6,590 bases of DNA, from assembly GCA_041748615.1 (NCBI GenBank), contig JBGTCY010000016.1, positions 1 to 6,590 of the forward strand, written 5' to 3'. The stretch comes from JBGTCY01 sp041748615 (GTDB taxonomy: Bacteria > Bacteroidota > Bacteroidia > Chitinophagales > CAIOSU01). Below are positions 1-6,367 of the stretch, piece after piece. The position numbers were made by a program, and so were the translations under genes. The number at the start of each line of letters is the position of its first letter. The stretch's first letter is position 1. The notes beneath the pieces were generated by a model, which was not told the DNA's origin, made no database searches, and saw nothing but the letters and a program-made list of their open reading frames with translations.

Positions 1-779
1 ATTCAGCAAGCGACAACTATAATGACGGGGAGGGAAACGAATTGGATTTGGAATACAAGGCGCACATGGCGAGTCTTTTTGCAGAATATGGCATCAGCGA
101 TAAGGTAGGCGCAGTGCTGACTTTGCCATATGTAGTCGGTCAGGGTGAGCGCAATTTTCAGGATATGGGGTTGTTCGTAAAGTATCGTCCGTTCTACAAG
201 TCTCTTTCAGATAAAAATAAAATCGGATTAATCCTCAGCACAGGATACTCGTTTCCGGTCTCTAATTACCAGCCTGATGTGACGGGAGCTTTGGGACAGC
301 GCGCCAAAGTCATTCCGCTGAAAGCTATCGCGCAGGCAGAATTTGACAAAGGCATATTTGTAAACCTGACCGGGGCATACCACGCCCGCTTAGACCGGGT
401 TTCGGATGAAACGCTGGAAACCGTGCAAGCGACCAATCCCGGGTTTAATGAAACCAAGCCGGGCAACTATGCCACGCTCATGCTGAAGGGCGGCATGGCG
501 ATGCGATACATCTATTTTGATTTGTTTGCAGAATATCAGAAGACGTTCGGAGGGGTGGACTATGAAGACAGCGTGGTGAAACCCGCGCAGCTCTATGCGG
601 TGGATTATTTAAAAATTGGTGGCGTTTTTTATTACGCGATGGATGAACACGCGGGTTTTGCGCTGAACGCGTCCTATATCCCTTTTGGGAGAAACATCGG
701 CAATATTTTTTCTTTTTCAGCAGCATTGATTGTAAAATTCCACATGGCGAGAAAAAAGCAGCCGTCAGAAACATTATAA
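1..779 (+). CDS. Outer-membrane beta-barrel protein, C-terminal part (5' end outside window)
   Basis: The reading frame is open from base 3 to the TAA at 777-779, so the gene begins before the window. About 258 residues are visible; the first in-frame TTG (42) is internal and not a convincing start. The protein shows the alternating polar/hydrophobic strands of an outer-membrane barrel, with segments such as LFAEYGISDKVGAVLTLPYV, GLFVKYRPFY, IGLILSTGYSFPV, FVNLTGAYHARL and YIYFDLFAEYQKTF. The last strand (FSFSAALIVKF) ends in Phe, as outer-membrane beta-signals do, followed by a short basic tail. The pattern resembles the loose group of transporter-like barrels that includes the MetA-pathway phenol-degradation family (inference; no ligand can be read). 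The same style appears in the barrel gene ending at 3374. It converges on the hydroxylase gene with four bases between stops. No partner gene is visible because the upstream side is cut. Confidence 0.75.
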   Translation, partial: SASDNYNDGEGNELDLEYKAHMASLFAEYGISDKVGAVLTLPYVVGQGERNFQDMGLFVKYRPFYKSLSDKNKIGLILSTGYSFPVSNYQPDVTGALGQRAKVIPLKAIAQAEFDKGIFVNLTGAYHARLDRVSDETLETVQATNPGFNETKPGNYATLMLKGGMAMRYIYFDLFAEYQKTFGGVDYEDSVVKPAQLYAVDYLKIGGVFYYAMDEHAGFALNASYIPFGRNIGNIFSFSAALIVKFHMARKKQPSETL

Positions 780-813
780 AAATTCATTCACCTCCCGGCT
801 TCTTTCTGAACGG
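762..813. repeat. Imperfect inverted repeat straddling two convergent stop codons
   Basis: The arm CCGTCAGAAA (762-771) matches TTTCTGAACGG (803-813) as reverse complement with one bulged A, leaving a 31-base loop. The loop contains both stop codons, TAA at 777-779 on + and TGA at 786-784 on minus. There is no strong T-run after either arm, so it is not a textbook intrinsic terminator. It could still act as a shared end-of-transcript structure for the two converging genes. A chance match is possible. Confidence 0.3.
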
Positions 814-1665
814 ATAAGCCACTTGTCCTAAAAACGTGGAAGGGAACCGCTCGACATCCTTGAAGCCGAGCCGCGTGTGCGCATCATCATTGGGAATGTA
901 TGCCGTTCTGAACAGATAGTCCCACACGCTCAGGCTCAATCCGTAGTTCACGCCATAGCTGCCTTTGGGCAAATCATACGCATGATGCCACAGGTGCATC
1001 ACGGGATTATTGAGAATGTATTTTAATGGACCATAAGTGATTTTGAGGTTTGCATGATTTAAATGCCCGATGGCAACCGAAATGATGTGGATGATAAAGA
1101 AATCCTGAATGCCAAAACCTATCATCGCCAGCGGGATGTATTGAATTGATTTGTAAATGATTGTTTCCATCCAATGAAAGCGCAGGTGCGCGGCAAAACC
1201 CATCTGCTCTACCGAGTGATGCACCTTGTGAAACTCCCACAGGCGCGGGTGGCGGTGCAGCAGGCGGTGGATATTCCACTGAATAAAATCCGCTACAACA
1301 AACATGATGAGAAACTGTATCCACACCGGAAGGTACTGCACATTGATGGCGACAAGGTTGCGGATGCCGATGACAGCAAGAGCGTCATTGAACAATTTCA
1401 CCACTACATCGGAAATGGCATTGTAGCCGATGAGGGAAAACAGGAAGAAATTGAAAAACATGTAAAATCCGTCTAACCAAAAATCTTTTCTGAAGGCGCC
1501 CTGCTCCCTGCGCCAGGGGAAAATAATTTCGAGCAACCACACCGCCAGCGACAAACCTATGAGCCAGTAGAAATAGTTGTGCCATGAAGGATGCAGCATT
1601 TCATTTTTCAGATAATTAAAATATCCTGCATAGGAATCGCGTATAATGTTGAGGATTTCTTCCAT
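784..1665 (-). CDS. Fatty acid hydroxylase / sterol desaturase family membrane enzyme
   Basis: This 293-residue integral-membrane protein has the histidine-box set of the fatty acid hydroxylase superfamily: H133-x3-H137, H146-x2-H149-H150 and H224-x2-H227-H228, with extra histidines at 160, 164, 201 and 204. In this family the boxes hold a di-iron centre that uses O2 to hydroxylate or desaturate lipid substrates at the membrane. Hydrophobic segments lie near residues 31-50, 67-85, 112-130 and 171-205, so the boxes should face the cytoplasm. Length fits bacterial members. The substrate (fatty acid, sterol, carotenoid or other lipid) cannot be read from sequence. The ATG at 1665-1663 is two bases after the rhodanese stop. 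AGGGAGAAAG (1690-1681) upstream is purine-rich but about 15 bases away, so translation is probably coupled to the upstream gene. It is likely the second gene of a two-gene operon. Confidence 0.93.
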   Translation of the reverse strand: MEEILNIIRDSYAGYFNYLKNEMLHPSWHNYFYWLIGLSLAVWLLEIIFPWRREQGAFRKDFWLDGFYMFFNFFLFSLIGYNAISDVVVKLFNDALAVIGIRNLVAINVQYLPVWIQFLIMFVVADFIQWNIHRLLHRHPRLWEFHKVHHSVEQMGFAAHLRFHWMETIIYKSIQYIPLAMIGFGIQDFFIIHIISVAIGHLNHANLKITYGPLKYILNNPVMHLWHHAYDLPKGSYGVNYGLSLSVWDYLFRTAYIPNDDAHTRLGFKDVERFPSTFLGQVAYPFRKKPGGE

Positions 1666-1667
1666 AC

Positions 1668-2171
1668 TCAGTCATAAACTTTCTCTCCCTTGTTCACCCA
1701 GATGCCCCAGGTGCGACTGTAGGCGTGGATTTTGTCCGTTACTTTGCCCCTTTCATCCACCAATGGGTAATCGCGATTTTTCCATTCAAAAATGCCGCCA
1801 TACATATTCGAGATGTTGTCGTAGCCTGCGCTGATGAGTTTTTCGGAAATCTTTTCGCTGCGATAGCCCACCGAGCAATAGACGATGATTTTTTGATTTT
1901 TGGGGATGTGCTCCACGCGCTTCAGATCAAAATCATCATAGCCGCACCACACGGCATTTTTGATGTGACTGACTTGAAATTCTTTTATCTCCCGCGCGTC
2001 AATAAACACGGCTAAAGTATCTTTATGCGCCTCCGCAACGCCTACCTCAGGCACGTTGTGCGAGAGCAGGGTTTTGAGCATTAAATTGTAAGTGGTACTT
2101 TCAACCATTTGAGCATAAATGAAAGAACCTGAACAAACAACTGTCAGCATTGATAAAATCAATTGCATCAT
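1668..2171 (-). CDS. Exported single-domain rhodanese-like protein
   Basis: This 167-residue protein has a hydrophobic leader at residues 1-20 (cleavage probably after SFIYA), so it should act in the periplasm or envelope. One rhodanese domain spans roughly 35-135. It shows the DAR motif (58-60) followed by EF, the SHI segment, and the active loop C99-S-V-G-Y-R104-S, a C-x4-R loop with the persulfide-forming cysteine intact. GGIFEW (125-130) closes the domain. Rhodaneses move sulfane sulfur between thiols; the physiological donor and acceptor here are unknown. The tail at 131-167 (IHAYSRTWGIWV) goes beyond the core domain, and I recall similar tails in other Bacteroidota exported rhodaneses. 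Start: tandem ATGs at 2171 and 2168, no Shine-Dalgarno. It is first in an apparent operon with the hydroxylase, two bases apart, and a promoter candidate lies at 2283-2313. Confidence 0.93.
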   Translation of the reverse strand: MMQLILSMLTVVCSGSFIYAQMVESTTYNLMLKTLLSHNVPEVGVAEAHKDTLAVFIDAREIKEFQVSHIKNAVWCGYDDFDLKRVEHIPKNQKIIVYCSVGYRSEKISEKLISAGYDNISNMYGGIFEWKNRDYPLVDERGKVTDKIHAYSRTWGIWVNKGEKVYD

Positions 2172-2282
2172 AACAAATCATTTTCATGAAAACGAATAGC
2201 GGTCTGATAAGTTTCGCATTCGAATCAATCACAATACGAAAATACAGTTGTTATCGTAAACGGTTTGTGACTTTGGTTACTG

Positions 2283-2313
2283 CAAACCTAAATAAGGAAT
2301 GTAATCCGTTCAA
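2283..2313 (-). promoter_or_regulatory. Bacteroidota-type promoter for the rhodanese/hydroxylase pair
   Basis: Read on the minus strand, TTG (2313-2311) is followed by a 20-base spacer and then TAGGTTTG (2290-2283). This is an exact match to the Bacteroidota -7 consensus TAnnTTTG at the normal distance from a -33 TTG. Transcription would start near 2276, giving a leader of about 105 bases before the rhodanese ATG. The -33 element touches the stop codon of the DUF3179 gene. The assignment rests on consensus and spacing only. Confidence 0.5.
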
Positions 2314-3377
2314 TATATCTCCAGCCCAGGATAAAATGCAGCCCAAGCAAAAAAGTAACCGATGTATGATTGTAGCCCCTGCAACTGTTGTCCTTGCCGC
2401 GGTCCGGAGATGGCATTACCGAGCAAGTCCCACGTATTGCCTTCATTGTCCGTCATTACTGCCGGCAATGCATCGGGCAGCGCGGTGAACGAAAGAAGCG
2501 TGCCGTCCTGTAGTTTGCGGTCGAATGCAAGCATGAAATTTTTCGATTTATCACCTGCCACTACGATTTCTCTTCCTTCAAAACCGTCTTCAATCACTCT
2601 GAATACATCAAATTTTTCGATGCTGTAAACTTTAGCCTTTTCGTTTTTTAAAATTCCTATCACGCGCTCTTTCCTCGGCAGCCGAGCATCATCATTACTG
2701 ACGGGAAACAGCAGGAAGTCGTTGTTGTTGCGGTAATCGCGGTAGGGATAAACGCCATAATTGCGGCTGAAGCCGGTATTGGTAATGACCACCTGCGAGT
2801 TGGGGTATGCCTCTTTCCATGTTTTCCAGGTGGTTTCAATGATGGGATAGGTTTTTATCTCCGTGCCGATAAGACTGCCATTGACACATTTCAACAACAT
2901 CTGCGACCAGTTGCTGTTGGTGGCGCGGTCATAAGGCAACAGGTTGGTGTTGTAGAGCAAGCCGGAAACGCCAAAGGTGGTGACGGTTCCGTTCAGGCTT
3001 CTGTCCCATGCGATGCCGGTGCCGGTGAGCGGACAATAATTGATGGAGAAATGTTTTCCGCTGATTTCGTCATTGATGATTTCATGCCAGTCCAGAATAG
3101 GATGCGGGTAGGCGCGCGCGTCATTCCCCACGGCATATCCGATGACGAGGTCGTTGTCATTCAGATATGAAATGCCGCTGATGTCTGCAAACTTTGGGTT
3201 GCTGATAGCGGGAATACCGTCTTTGCCCGGACCCCCGTCAAACACCTGCTCTCTCGGAATGAGCCATTCCGTGCTGTTATTTGGCGGTGGCGTGTTTGGG
3301 TCCGTCACTTCATCTTTATTACACGAAAAACCGAGTAAGGCTGTAATAAATGCTAAAAAAATGATGTTTGTTTTCAT
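2310..3377 (-). CDS. DUF3179 domain lipoprotein
   Basis: This 355-residue protein begins with a lipoprotein leader (ALLGFSC, Cys19), followed by a Pro/Asn-rich linker to about residue 37, then a DUF3179 domain to the C-terminus. Family landmarks are RAYPHPILDWHEIIND (88-103), NYCPLTGTGIAWDR (113-126), FGVSGLLYNTNLLPYDR (135-151), NWSQM (156-160), the TTWKTW segment (182-187), and the closing YFFAWAAFYP (341-350). Biochemical function is not established as far as I know. The leader places it on an envelope membrane. Many relatives have a second Cys (or, as I recall, selenocysteine in some) at the fourth position of CPLx; here it is Thr118, encoded by ACC, leaving Cys115. Another cysteine is Cys164. 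The ATG at 3377-3375 overlaps the stop of the upstream barrel gene in ATGA, so co-translation is expected. Confidence 0.93.
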   Translation of the reverse strand: MKTNIIFLAFITALLGFSCNKDEVTDPNTPPPNNSTEWLIPREQVFDGGPGKDGIPAISNPKFADISGISYLNDNDLVIGYAVGNDARAYPHPILDWHEIINDEISGKHFSINYCPLTGTGIAWDRSLNGTVTTFGVSGLLYNTNLLPYDRATNSNWSQMLLKCVNGSLIGTEIKTYPIIETTWKTWKEAYPNSQVVITNTGFSRNYGVYPYRDYRNNNDFLLFPVSNDDARLPRKERVIGILKNEKAKVYSIEKFDVFRVIEDGFEGREIVVAGDKSKNFMLAFDRKLQDGTLLSFTALPDALPAVMTDNEGNTWDLLGNAISGPRQGQQLQGLQSYIGYFFAWAAFYPGLEIY

Positions 3378-4402
3378 GGCGCTTCATTTTGAGGGTTATA
3401 AAAATATTTTATTTGTTCTTGTTTTTTTTCGAATGAAATCTTGTAAAGGAAACTTACCCCCGCCCTGAACGTGGTGGTGATTTGTGTGCCTTCGAGTTTC
3501 CTGTAAATAGGTGTTTCGCTGAATACCCTGACTGAAAAACTTTGAGTGAATTCCATACCAAGGGAAGGAATGATGAAAAGCCAGTGTCCGCCCGTGTTGG
3601 GTACTTCAAAGCTGTTTTCGCGATTTGCTGTGATGGTTCTGTATTTGAAAAGGAGAGAAGGAATCAATGTGACTTTTCCTGCAAACGCATTGTAAGCAAA
3701 GCCTGTGGTTGTCTGAAACTCCCTGCCGAATTGGAACGAACGCGAAAAGCTGCCCAGCCCGAATTCATCATTAACGCCCGTCAGGTTGTAAGTGGCATTC
3801 AATGAAAAATGCAGGTTCGGCTTAAACAGGTGTTGTTGGGAATAATACATCCAGAAAATCCCGTCCCACGAACCTGTGCCCGGCTGCATGTCAGCGGCAA
3901 GCAGTAATCCCGCATCGTTAGTTCTGGAATTGCTGCCGGTAGGGAACTTCACGCCAGCTCCAAGCAACAGTTTGCTGTCCTTCAATTTTTTCTTGCCGGG
4001 CAAAAGGGCAACTTTCGGAAGCAAGACCATGTCGCCAAAGCCTTGAGCCGCTTGAAAGTCGGGGTTTTCAGGGAACACCGATACGTTTCTTGTTTGAACG
4101 ATATAAGGAATCAATATGGAAGTTGAGAAGCGCTTAGTAAAGGAATATGCTGATTCGAGGATTGCTGTGTGCGCAGCGCGCGTTCGCGGATCGTTTTCCA
4201 ACCGCTCCAACCCATCGCGCAAATCCGTCATGCGGTTGTAATCATACGTGAGCATGAATTGCAGCAGGCGCGGTTTATGTTCGGTAAGTCCCAAACTGCC
4301 GGAGATGGGGACTCCTGCCGAACAGCATGATTGGGCGAACGATAATTCATATTCAAAAACCAATCCGGCAATACATAGCAATTTCATCAGGTGTAATCGC
4401 AT
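3374..4402 (-). CDS. Exported beta-barrel-like protein with N-terminal Cys-Cys
   Basis: I do not recognise a named family. The frame is open from 4441 (355 residues), but the ATG at 4402 (342 residues) gives a better signal peptide: MRLHLMK, a hydrophobic stretch LLCIAGLVF, and a cleavage site near LSFA. The ATG at 4387 is also possible, and no start has a Shine-Dalgarno. Numbering from 4441, the mature protein would begin QSCCSAGVP with Cys39-Cys40. The rest is strand-rich and Gly/aromatic-rich like an outer-membrane barrel: AYSFTKRFSTSILIPYIV, LLLGAGVKFPTGS, HFSLNATYNLTGV, SLLFKYRTITANREN, and a last strand RAGVSFLYKISF ending in Phe before a polar tail. It is probably an outer-membrane transporter-like barrel (inference). 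A metal-binding or redox role for the Cys pair is speculative. The stop overlaps the DUF3179 start by ATGA, making a two-gene unit. No convincing promoter was seen upstream. Confidence 0.85.
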   Translation of the reverse strand: MRLHLMKLLCIAGLVFEYELSFAQSCCSAGVPISGSLGLTEHKPRLLQFMLTYDYNRMTDLRDGLERLENDPRTRAAHTAILESAYSFTKRFSTSILIPYIVQTRNVSVFPENPDFQAAQGFGDMVLLPKVALLPGKKKLKDSKLLLGAGVKFPTGSNSRTNDAGLLLAADMQPGTGSWDGIFWMYYSQQHLFKPNLHFSLNATYNLTGVNDEFGLGSFSRSFQFGREFQTTTGFAYNAFAGKVTLIPSLLFKYRTITANRENSFEVPNTGGHWLFIIPSLGMEFTQSFSVRVFSETPIYRKLEGTQITTTFRAGVSFLYKISFEKKQEQIKYFYNPQNEAP

Positions 4403-4536
4403 AGCGCTGTTAATTATTCTAACATATAGCTGTATCATCATAGTAGATGATGCAGAAGAATAGTTGTGTTGTTAGCCGTGTCCTGACAGATTGGGTTACC
4501 GAATGACCGGCAGGTGACAATCGGTTGATGAGATTT

Positions 4537-4544
4537 TATCTTTG
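4537..4544 (+). promoter_or_regulatory. Candidate -7 promoter element for the hydrolase remnant
   Basis: TATCTTTG matches the Bacteroidota -7 consensus TAnnTTTG and lies 28 bases before the ATG at 4573. The expected -33 position holds only GGTG (4513-4516, 20-base spacer), a poor match to TTTG. If used, it would give a leader of roughly 20 bases. Confidence 0.35.
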
Positions 4545-4572
4545 GAATTTTGTTTAATAATTCCACTTTTAC

Positions 4573-5061
4573 ATGAAATATTTAATCCGGGATGTTGATA
4601 AAAGTGAAAAAATGATAAAATATAATGATATAAATAACTGGAAAAACAGAGGTCATTCTTTCAACTTTAAAAGCAACAACATATTTTACATCAGCGAGGG
4701 AAAAGGCGAAAACCTCTTGCTCATTCATGACTACCCATACAACAGCTTTGAATGGAAAGGAATGTTAGATGCGTTGAAAGAAAAATTCACCGTTACCATT
4801 TTCGATTTGTTGGGTATAGGTTTTTCCGATAAGCCGGAGGAGCATTGTTACAGCTATGAAGAATATTGTGAAATAGTGAATGCCTTTATGCTTCATTTGA
4901 AAATTTCGTCAAATAGACATCATTGCACACAACCTGGGGGTAAGTAAAGTGCAGGAGTTGTTAGCGCGATTTGGAAAGCAAAAATCATTGAGTTATTCAA
5001 ATGCAATTTATTTGCGAAAGATGGCGCAGGCAATCACCACTCTTCGATTTTAACAAATTGA
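4573..5061 (+). pseudogene. Alpha/beta hydrolase remnant, frameshifted and truncated
   Basis: From the ATG at 4573 the frame reads as the N-terminal part of an alpha/beta hydrolase of the haloalkane dehalogenase/MEST-like type: NNIFYISEGKGENLLLIHDYP (residues 35-55), FEWKGMLDAL, and FDLLGIGFSDKP (77-88). Near 4907-4910 homology leaves this frame, which ends at 4947, and resumes one base over as QIDIIAHNLGVSKVQELLAR, running to a stop at 5051-5053. One inserted base or two deleted bases explains this. The nucleophile-elbow region reads AHNLG where relatives have HDYG or HDWG, so Asn (AAC, 4931-4933) replaces the nucleophilic Asp. The usual HGxP is HDYP. The C-terminal half, with cap domain and catalytic His, is missing, and only about 40 bases separate the remnant from the aspartokinase stop. 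GC is about 33% (my count over 4561-4920), below its neighbours. It is probably non-functional. A sequencing error could explain the frameshift but not the truncation. Confidence 0.75.
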
Positions 5062-5083
5062 CCACCCTAAAGCGACAATTTGT
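5053..5083. repeat. Short inverted repeat between the hydrolase remnant and aspartokinase
   Basis: ACAAATTG (5053-5060) and CAATTTGT (5076-5083) are exact reverse complements, 15 bases apart, in the gap between two convergent genes. The stem is AT-rich and has no T-run after it, so a terminator role is weak. A run of seven C follows at 5088-5094, just before the aspartokinase stop codon. Confidence 0.25.
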
Positions 5084-5098
5084 ATTGCCCCCCCTTTC

Positions 5099-6367
5099 CT
5101 ACTTTTTCCCATACACAAACTGCACCGTATCATTAGTTTTTTGCGTGATGACGATGTCTTTACCTGCGGTGAGTTCGGTGACAATTTTATCGTTGTAATG
5201 ACGAATGGTCAGCACTTCCACTTTTTTTTCCACTCTGATGTTGTATTGCGGCTCCAAAAAATGAATTAATTCCGAAAGCTTCGCCTCGTTGTAATCAATA
5301 CACACCGCCATGCTGATGGCGGCATTTTGCATCACGTTGGTTTTGATGCGAAGGGTTGAAAATTCTTCAATGATGTGCCCTAAGTTTTTTTCCGCCATGA
5401 ATGAAAAGTCTTTAGTCGAAAACCACAATAACACCTGATTGCTTTTAATCACGATGATTGGCGGAATATCAGCCGGCAGCGGAGTATTATGAATAATGGT
5501 GCCCGGCTTGTCGCTCTCAATGAAGGAACGCACATGCAGCGGAATATTTTTGTTTTGCAGCGGTTTGATGGTTTTCGGGTGAATGACCTGCGCGCCATAG
5601 TAAGTCATTTCCACCGCTTCCTCATAATTCAGTTTCGATATTTTCACGGCATTGGGAAACAGTTGCGGGTTGGCGTTCAGCACGCCCGGCACATCTTTCC
5701 AAATCACCTGTTCTTCCGCTTCGAGGATGTTTGAAAAAATTGCAGCAGTGAAGTCAGAGCCTTCCCTGCCAAGCGTGGTGGTATGATTGCTCGAAGTGCT
5801 GCCGATAAAACCCTGAGTGATGATGATTTTTTTACCAAGCTGCGGTTTCACACCGTCTAAGATGCGTTCGCGTGTTTCTTCCCAGTTGATTTTCGGCTCG
5901 CGGTAGGCGGTATCGGTTTTCACCACGGTGCGCGCGTCTAACCAAAGTACGCTGAGTTTCAGCGTTTCTAAATATGCCGCAATGATGCGCGTGGAAAACA
6001 ACTCACCCATCGAAACCACCTGATCATATAAAAAATTGAAATTGTCCGCCTTGAAAAGTTCGTTTGTTTGCCGGAGTTGATTGAACAGTTTTTTTAATTC
6101 AACAAAAATGCGTGCGTCAGCGTCTTTGACCAATTCTTTCACAATTGTTTCATGTTGTTGTTCAAGTTTATCAATTTTTTGACGGGCGGCATCCAAATCC
6201 TGTTTGAAAAAATCCTGCGCGATTTCTTCCAACGCATTGGTGGTTTTTCCCAAAGCGGAAATCACGACCACCAATTCGAGGTCTTTGTACTGATTGATAA
6301 TGTTCGCCACATTCATCATGGAGGCGGCATCTTTTACAGACGCACCGCCAAACTTGAAAACTTTCAT
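5099..6367 (-). CDS. lysC: Aspartokinase (monofunctional, with C-terminal ACT region)
   Basis: This enzyme phosphorylates L-aspartate with ATP to 4-phospho-L-aspartate, the first step to lysine/diaminopimelate, threonine and methionine, in the cytoplasm. The 422-residue length fits a monofunctional enzyme; no homoserine dehydrogenase domain is attached. The amino-acid kinase domain (about 1-295) shows KFGGASV (5-11), SALGKTTN (37-44), SMGELFS (119-125), GFIGST (186-191), TTLGREGSDFTA (197-208), WKDVPGVLNANP (223-234) and the YYGAQVIHPKTI block (256-267). Glu in GREGSD replaces the more common Gly of GRGGSD, a form I associate with Bacteroidota. Residues about 305-422 form the ACT regulatory region, where feedback by lysine or threonine is expected; the effector cannot be told from sequence. 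The ATG at 6367 overlaps the upstream GNAT stop (ATGA), so the two are likely co-translated. Stop is TAG. Confidence 0.97.
   Translation of the reverse strand: MKVFKFGGASVKDAASMMNVANIINQYKDLELVVVISALGKTTNALEEIAQDFFKQDLDAARQKIDKLEQQHETIVKELVKDADARIFVELKKLFNQLRQTNELFKADNFNFLYDQVVSMGELFSTRIIAAYLETLKLSVLWLDARTVVKTDTAYREPKINWEETRERILDGVKPQLGKKIIITQGFIGSTSSNHTTTLGREGSDFTAAIFSNILEAEEQVIWKDVPGVLNANPQLFPNAVKISKLNYEEAVEMTYYGAQVIHPKTIKPLQNKNIPLHVRSFIESDKPGTIIHNTPLPADIPPIIVIKSNQVLLWFSTKDFSFMAEKNLGHIIEEFSTLRIKTNVMQNAAISMAVCIDYNEAKLSELIHFLEPQYNIRVEKKVEVLTIRHYNDKIVTELTAGKDIVITQKTNDTVQFVYGKK

Noticed and set aside
1007..1476. Open frames of about 100 residues on both strands inside the hydroxylase gene
   Set aside because: They lie wholly within a gene with clear catalytic motifs, show no domain, and one is simply rich in Pro and Ala from a shifted frame.
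2250..2280. GTAAAC ... GGTTAC inverted repeat after the DUF3179 stop, considered as a terminator
   Set aside because: The stem has a mismatch, only about six pairs, and no T-run on the minus strand.
2186..2488. A 100-residue plus-strand frame starting in the rhodanese leader region
   Set aside because: It runs antisense into the conserved C-terminus of the DUF3179 gene, has no recognisable motif and no promoter element of its own.
3142..3468. A 108-residue plus-strand frame across the DUF3179/barrel junction
   Set aside because: It is antisense to two well-supported genes; its sequence mirrors the leader and coupled junction and shows no family resemblance.
4320..4336. AQSC considered as a lipobox in the barrel protein
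   Set aside because: The -3 residue is Ala and -2 is Gln, and signal peptidase I cleavage after LSFA fits better; barrels are not usually lipoproteins.
4436..4452. CATCAT-AGTAG-ATGATG hairpin near the longest possible start of the barrel gene
   Set aside because: A six-base AT-rich stem is expected by chance, and the likely true start is further downstream at 4402.
5001..5198. A short plus-strand frame after the hydrolase remnant
   Set aside because: It mostly overlaps the end of aspartokinase in antisense and does not continue the hydrolase homology.
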